Source: Pacificitalea manganoxidans
Lineage (GTDB): Bacteria; Pseudomonadota; Alphaproteobacteria; Rhodobacterales; Rhodobacteraceae
DNA: 64,000 nucleotides
Assembly (NCBI RefSeq): GCF_002504165.1
Contig: NZ_CP021404.1
Span: forward strand, 248,001-312,000
Direction of reading: 5' to 3'
Shown here: piece by piece, positions 60,691 through 64,000 of the stretch
Layout of the letters: every line of letters starts with the position of its first letter
How positions within the stretch are numbered: position 1 is the stretch's first letter
Program-made: the position numbers and the translations under genes
The notes under the pieces: model-generated
The model's database searches: none
The model's input: the letters and a program-made list of their open reading frames with translations, nothing else
Told to the model about the DNA's origin: nothing

Positions 60691-62342
60691 GCTTTCGCCT
60701 CTCCCATGGCGCGGGCTTGGGTCAGGGTCTGGCCGGGGGTCAGCGCCTCTGCGTCGACCATCAATTCGATCACCGCAGGCAGGCCTGAGGCTCGCGCCCG
60801 TTCAAACGCGGCGGGGAAATCCTGACTGCGCACGACCGCTTCGCCGTGACCGCCATAGGCCCGTGCCAGCGCGGCGAAATCGGGATTAGCCAGATCGGTG
60901 CCGCTGGGACGACCGGGATAGGTGCGTTCCTGATGCATGCGGATGGTGCCGTAACGCCCATTGTTAATAACCACGGTGATCACCGCCGCGCCGTGCTGCG
61001 CTGCCGTGGACAATTCATTCAGCGTCATCTGGAAACAGCCGTCGCCCGCCATGCAAACCACGTCCCGGTCCGGGTGGCGCAGCTTGGCGGCGATGGCGGC
61101 GGGAAAGCCGTATCCCATCGAGCCGGAGGTCGGGGCAAGCTGTGTGCTATAGCGTTTGAAGGTGAAGTAGCGATGCAGCCATGCAGCGTAGTTGCCCGCG
61201 CCATTGGTCACGATCGCATCTTCGGGCAGGTTGGCGGACAGCCAGCGAATGACCTCCTCCTGTTTGACGTCACCGGGGGTTTCGCGCGGGGTCTGCCAAG
61301 CCTCGAACCCGGCGCGCAGGTCGCGCAGCCGGTCGGTGCCCGAATGCGGCGCGGCGGCTTCGGTCAGCGCCTCCAGCACGCGCGCGGCGGGGGCGGCCAG
61401 CGACAGGGTCGGCGGATAGACATGGCCCGGCTCATCGGGATCGGAGTGAACGTGGATCAGCGTGGCGTCGAAGGTGGCGGGGTCAAGCAGGCTATACCCC
61501 GCCGTCACACAATCCCCCAGCCGGGTGCCGAGGGCGAGGATCACATCGGCGGCGGCCAGTTCCTTGCCCAGTGCGGGGTTCATGCCGACGCCCAGATCCC
61601 CCACATAATGCGAATGGCGGTTGTCCATGTAATCCTGTCGGCGGAAAGCGGCGGCAACAGGCAGGTTTGCGGCCTCGGCAAAGCGGGCGATGTCGCGATT
61701 GGCCTGCGGCGACCATGCGGAACCGCCGATGACGACAAGCGGACGCTCCGCCCCGGCGAGAAGCTCCATCGCCTGCGCGGCAAAGGCGGAGTAATCAGCA
61801 TCGGTGCCCAGCGTGCGCGCGGGGCGGTCGGGCACGTCGGCCTGCGCGGACAGCATATCCTCGGGCAGTGACAGCACCACGGGGCCGGGACGGCCCGACA
61901 GCGCCATGCGCCATGCCCGGTCGATATATTCCGGCAGACGCGCGGTGTCGTCGATTTCAGCGACCCACTTGACCACGGTGCCGAACATGGCGCGGAAATC
62001 GACCTCCTGAAATGCTTCGCGATCCCGGTCGCCGCGCCCGATCTGACCGACAAAGCAAATCATCGGTGTGCTGTCCTGATGGGCGACATGCAGGCCAGCG
62101 GCGGCATTTGTCGCGCCGGGGCCACGGGTGACGAACAGAATGCCGGGCTGGCCGGTCAACTTGCCATCGGCCTCCGCCATCATTGCCGCGCCGCCTTCCT
62201 GACGGCAGACGATATTCTGGATGCCCGCGTCGTGCAGCGCGTCGAGCGCCGCGAGGAAGCTTTCGCCGGGCACGGAAAACACCCGGTTCACGCCTCTCAG
62301 TTTCAACTGATCCACAAGGATCTGCCCACCATGCCGCGTCAT
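60687..62342 (-). CDS. ThDP-dependent enzyme, acetolactate synthase large-subunit-like
   Basis: A 551-residue three-domain ThDP enzyme from ATG 62342 with GGAGGAG upstream. The catalytic Glu49 is in CRQEGGAAMMAEA, and the ThDP/Mg motif is GDGCFQMTLNEL with NNGRYGTI. The middle domain (PLVVIGGSAWS) matches the acetolactate-synthase group. No ilvN/H-type regulatory subunit is adjacent, and context does not support branched-chain synthesis, so the substrate is uncertain. It is coupled to the GNAT gene downstream. Confidence 0.88.
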   Translation of the reverse strand: MTRHGGQILVDQLKLRGVNRVFSVPGESFLAALDALHDAGIQNIVCRQEGGAAMMAEADGKLTGQPGILFVTRGPGATNAAAGLHVAHQDSTPMICFVGQIGRGDRDREAFQEVDFRAMFGTVVKWVAEIDDTARLPEYIDRAWRMALSGRPGPVVLSLPEDMLSAQADVPDRPARTLGTDADYSAFAAQAMELLAGAERPLVVIGGSAWSPQANRDIARFAEAANLPVAAAFRRQDYMDNRHSHYVGDLGVGMNPALGKELAAADVILALGTRLGDCVTAGYSLLDPATFDATLIHVHSDPDEPGHVYPPTLSLAAPAARVLEALTEAAAPHSGTDRLRDLRAGFEAWQTPRETPGDVKQEEVIRWLSANLPEDAIVTNGAGNYAAWLHRYFTFKRYSTQLAPTSGSMGYGFPAAIAAKLRHPDRDVVCMAGDGCFQMTLNELSTAAQHGAAVITVVINNGRYGTIRMHQERTYPGRPSGTDLANPDFAALARAYGGHGEAVVRSQDFPAAFERARASGLPAVIELMVDAEALTPGQTLTQARAMGEAKA

Positions 62343-62413
62343 CGTCCGTCTCCTCCTGCTGTTGGCGGGAGCGTGGGCAATCCGCGCCAGAAGCGCAAGG
62401 GTCGCGGCCTGTG

Positions 62414-63481
62414 CTAAAGGCTGTCTTCGACGTGAAAGCCATCGGGAATGCGATCGCGACCATCGAGAATCAGATCGGCCATGCAGGTCGCGATGCCGGG
62501 GGCCATGCCGAACCCGATCTTAAAGCCGCCATTGGCGACGAAATGACCGGGACGGTCGGGCCATTGACCCAACATCGGTGCGCGAGATCGGGCACGGGGC
62601 CGCAGCCCTGCCCATCGCGCCGAAACGGTCGCATCGCGCAGGGCCGGGCAGGCGGCGCGCGCGGCGTCGATCAACGGATCGAGCGCCGCATCGGTCGCGT
62701 GGGCATCTGTATAGTCCCGCTCGGTGGTGGCGCCGATGGCCACGCTGCCGTCAGCATGGGGAATGACATGTAGCCCGCCCACGAACAGTTGCGGCAGATC
62801 CTTGGGCAGCGGCGTTGCAGGGGCGAGCAGCGCCGCCTGTCCCTTGATCGGGCCCCCCAGCGGGCGGGGTCGGCCCTCGGACAGGTCCGCAAGGCCCTGC
62901 CAGCCGGTGGCCCATAGCTGCGGCCCCGGCGCGACGGGTGCAGCACAGTCCACGCCGGTCAGGATGCGCCCCCCCAGCGCCGTCACCGCGGCGGCAAGCG
63001 CGGCGCAGGCCTGTGCGGGGTGTAGGCGGCCACTCAGGGTGTCGTGGATCAGCCAGCCGGTCGGGCTTTCGGGGCGCCATTCGGCGGGCAGGGGCGCATC
63101 GGCACTGCGGACCACCTGCCAGACGGCATGCGCACCCCAAAGCTCCGCCGCTGTGGCGGTTCGGGCGCGCGCCAGATCGAGTGCATGGGCGTCCGGGATG
63201 GGCTGCACCCGCCCGCTGCGGGCATAGCCGGGATCGCGACCGCCGATGCGGCGCACCCGCTGCCAAAACGGGCCAGCAGCCAGCAGACTATCGAATTGGA
63301 AGGCTTTCTTCGGGTTCCAGTTTTCCGGCGTGTGGGGGGCCAGCGCCCCGACGATCCCACCAGACGCGCCAGCCCCGATGCCATGGGGGTCGCGCAGGGT
63401 CACACGCGCGCCGCGCTCCAACAGGGCAAAGCTACAGGCAAGCCCCAGAATGCCCGCCCCGTGCACCGTTACATGTGTCAT
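62414..63481 (-). CDS. mnmC: FAD-dependent oxidoreductase, probable MnmC oxidase half
   Basis: A 355-residue DAO-fold protein from ATG 63481. VHGAGILGLACSFALLERGA is the FAD loop; GASGGIVGALAPHTPENWNP, PIKGQAALLAPA and GLRPRARSRAPMLGQWP follow. In E. coli the MnmC C-terminal half is such a domain and turns cmnm5s2U34 into nm5s2U34 in tRNA. Here it stands alone, divergent from a mnmD gene, so the bifunctional protein appears split. Function is inferred from this pairing. Confidence 0.78.
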   Translation of the reverse strand: MTHVTVHGAGILGLACSFALLERGARVTLRDPHGIGAGASGGIVGALAPHTPENWNPKKAFQFDSLLAAGPFWQRVRRIGGRDPGYARSGRVQPIPDAHALDLARARTATAAELWGAHAVWQVVRSADAPLPAEWRPESPTGWLIHDTLSGRLHPAQACAALAAAVTALGGRILTGVDCAAPVAPGPQLWATGWQGLADLSEGRPRPLGGPIKGQAALLAPATPLPKDLPQLFVGGLHVIPHADGSVAIGATTERDYTDAHATDAALDPLIDAARAACPALRDATVSARWAGLRPRARSRAPMLGQWPDRPGHFVANGGFKIGFGMAPGIATCMADLILDGRDRIPDGFHVEDSL

Positions 63482-63582
63482 GAACCTCACATTCCCTTGG
63501 GCTGCCGGGCGAAACCGAGCCAATACATGCCACAGGCATGCACCGCCATTGCCGCGCCGCGGCTCTGTGTGTATGCGCGAAG

Positions 63583-63602
63583 GGGGCCGTCCACACGGCC
63601 CC
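63583..63602. repeat. Inverted repeat in the mnmC-mnmD divergent region
   Basis: GGGGCCGT-CCAC-ACGGCCCC forms an 8-bp perfect stem with a 4-nt loop, 30 nt upstream of the mnmD ATG. It could be an mRNA leader hairpin or the end of a small RNA; no T-tract follows on the plus strand. A smaller CATGCC/GGCATG repeat lies at 63526-63540. Confidence 0.4.
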
Positions 63603-63632
63603 GTTCTCATTACCCTCCGCTTAGGACATCGG

Positions 63633-64000
63633 ATGAGCCCTGACCAGCCGCACCCCCCGCACGGCCACCCCGCAGCGCTTGCCCCGGTGGATGCCGCTGA
63701 TCTGACTTGGCGCGAAGCCGAAGGTTTGGGCGCGGTGCCGGTCTCAGCCCGGTTCGACGATCCGTATTACTCGCTGGAGGACGGGCTGGCCGAAACCTGC
63801 CATGTTTTCTTGCTGGGCAACGATCTGCCCACGCGGCTGGTCCCTGGGTTTCGGGTGGCGGAACTGGGCTTTGGCACCGGGCTGAACCTGTTGGCGGCGT
63901 GGGATCTGGCGGAGCGGCACGGCACAGCGCTGCGCTATACCGGGTTCGAAGCCTTCCCCATGCGCCCCGAGGAAGCCGCGCGCGCGCTGATGCCGTGGAC
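63633..64000 (+). CDS. mnmD: tRNA (mnm5s2U34) methyltransferase MnmD, 3' end cut by window
   Basis: The frame from ATG 63633 runs off the window end, giving 122 residues. ADLTWREAEGLGAVPVSARF, DDPYYSLEDGLAETCHVFL and the SAM motif VAELGFGTGLNLLAAWDLAE match the MnmD/DUF752 methyltransferase, which makes mnm5s2U34 from nm5s2U34. Divergent from the FAD-domain gene across 151 nt. Confidence 0.9.
   Translation, partial: MSPDQPHPPHGHPAALAPVDAADLTWREAEGLGAVPVSARFDDPYYSLEDGLAETCHVFLLGNDLPTRLVPGFRVAELGFGTGLNLLAAWDLAERHGTALRYTGFEAFPMRPEEAARALMPW

Noticed and set aside
60687-62342. Assignment of the ThDP enzyme as IlvB/IlvI for branched-chain synthesis
   Set aside because: No regulatory subunit or ilvC follows, and the neighbours are a GNAT gene and a tRNA-modification gene.
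1-64000. tRNA, rRNA, CRISPR arrays, insertion sequences and prophage genes
   Set aside because: None seen on either strand; all gaps are short and hold only leaders or hairpins, and no transposase, integrase or Cas motif appears in any credible frame.

Overview
The window is G+C-rich, gene-dense chromosomal DNA. The gene families point to an alphaproteobacterium of the Rhodobacteraceae/Roseobacter type: an aa3-oxidase subunit IV miniprotein, a covalent-flavin dimethylglycine/sarcosine-type dehydrogenase, a HWE histidine kinase, a CheB-CheR-PAS kinase, an XdhABC set coupled to a BMP-type ABC importer, and an idi of Rhodobacter type. This placement rests on family recognition, not on a marker gene. 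I see no rRNA, tRNA, CRISPR array, transposase or prophage. Intergenic gaps are short, and many genes overlap by 4 nt (ATGA or GTGA), which marks translationally coupled operons.

Layout. 1-7.1 kb: glycogen operon glgB(partial)-glgC-glgA-glgX, converging on an SDR oxidoreductase. 8.2-11.4 kb: a second pair, a shortened GlgC paralogue and a second GlgX. 11.5-15.9 kb: a short LOV photoreceptor divergent from a CheB-CheR-PAS-HWE hybrid kinase and a single-domain response regulator. 16.2-25.7 kb: xdhABC, ABC ATPase, two permeases and BMP binding protein on one strand, ended by a strong terminator; it reads as a purine uptake and oxidation operon. 25.8-31.8 kb: FAD/GcvT dehydrogenase, panC, an OmpR-type regulator, ribA with a decayed RibB-like N-terminus, and an L,D-transpeptidase. 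31.8-34.8 kb: cdd-mobA-GNAT (minus) and azlCD (plus). 35-39.2 kb (minus): lipoprotein, oxidase subunit IV, DUF6173-like protein, MBL-fold hydrolase, acyl-CoA dehydrogenase. 39.4-44.9 kb: Sua5/TsaC, then comF-grxC-nitrilase-marR (minus), a methyltransferase and hemH. 45-47.4 kb: a 59-aa envelope miniprotein with unusual codon use, two more L,D-transpeptidases and a CAP-domain lipoprotein. 47.4-49.7 kb: TRAM-less RNA methyltransferase, idi, cytochrome c. 49.9-53.8 kb: serine pathway, serC-serA (minus) divergent from serB, with a candidate serC RNA motif in the serC leader. 53.9-64 kb: yaaA, thiolase, smc, two convergent overlapping GNAT genes, a ThDP enzyme, and a split mnmC/mnmD pair.

Most of the window is core metabolism. 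The parts that most deserve attention are the LOV/HWE-kinase locus, the second glgC-glgX pair, the purine operon with its small coupling ORF, and the 59-aa miniprotein.
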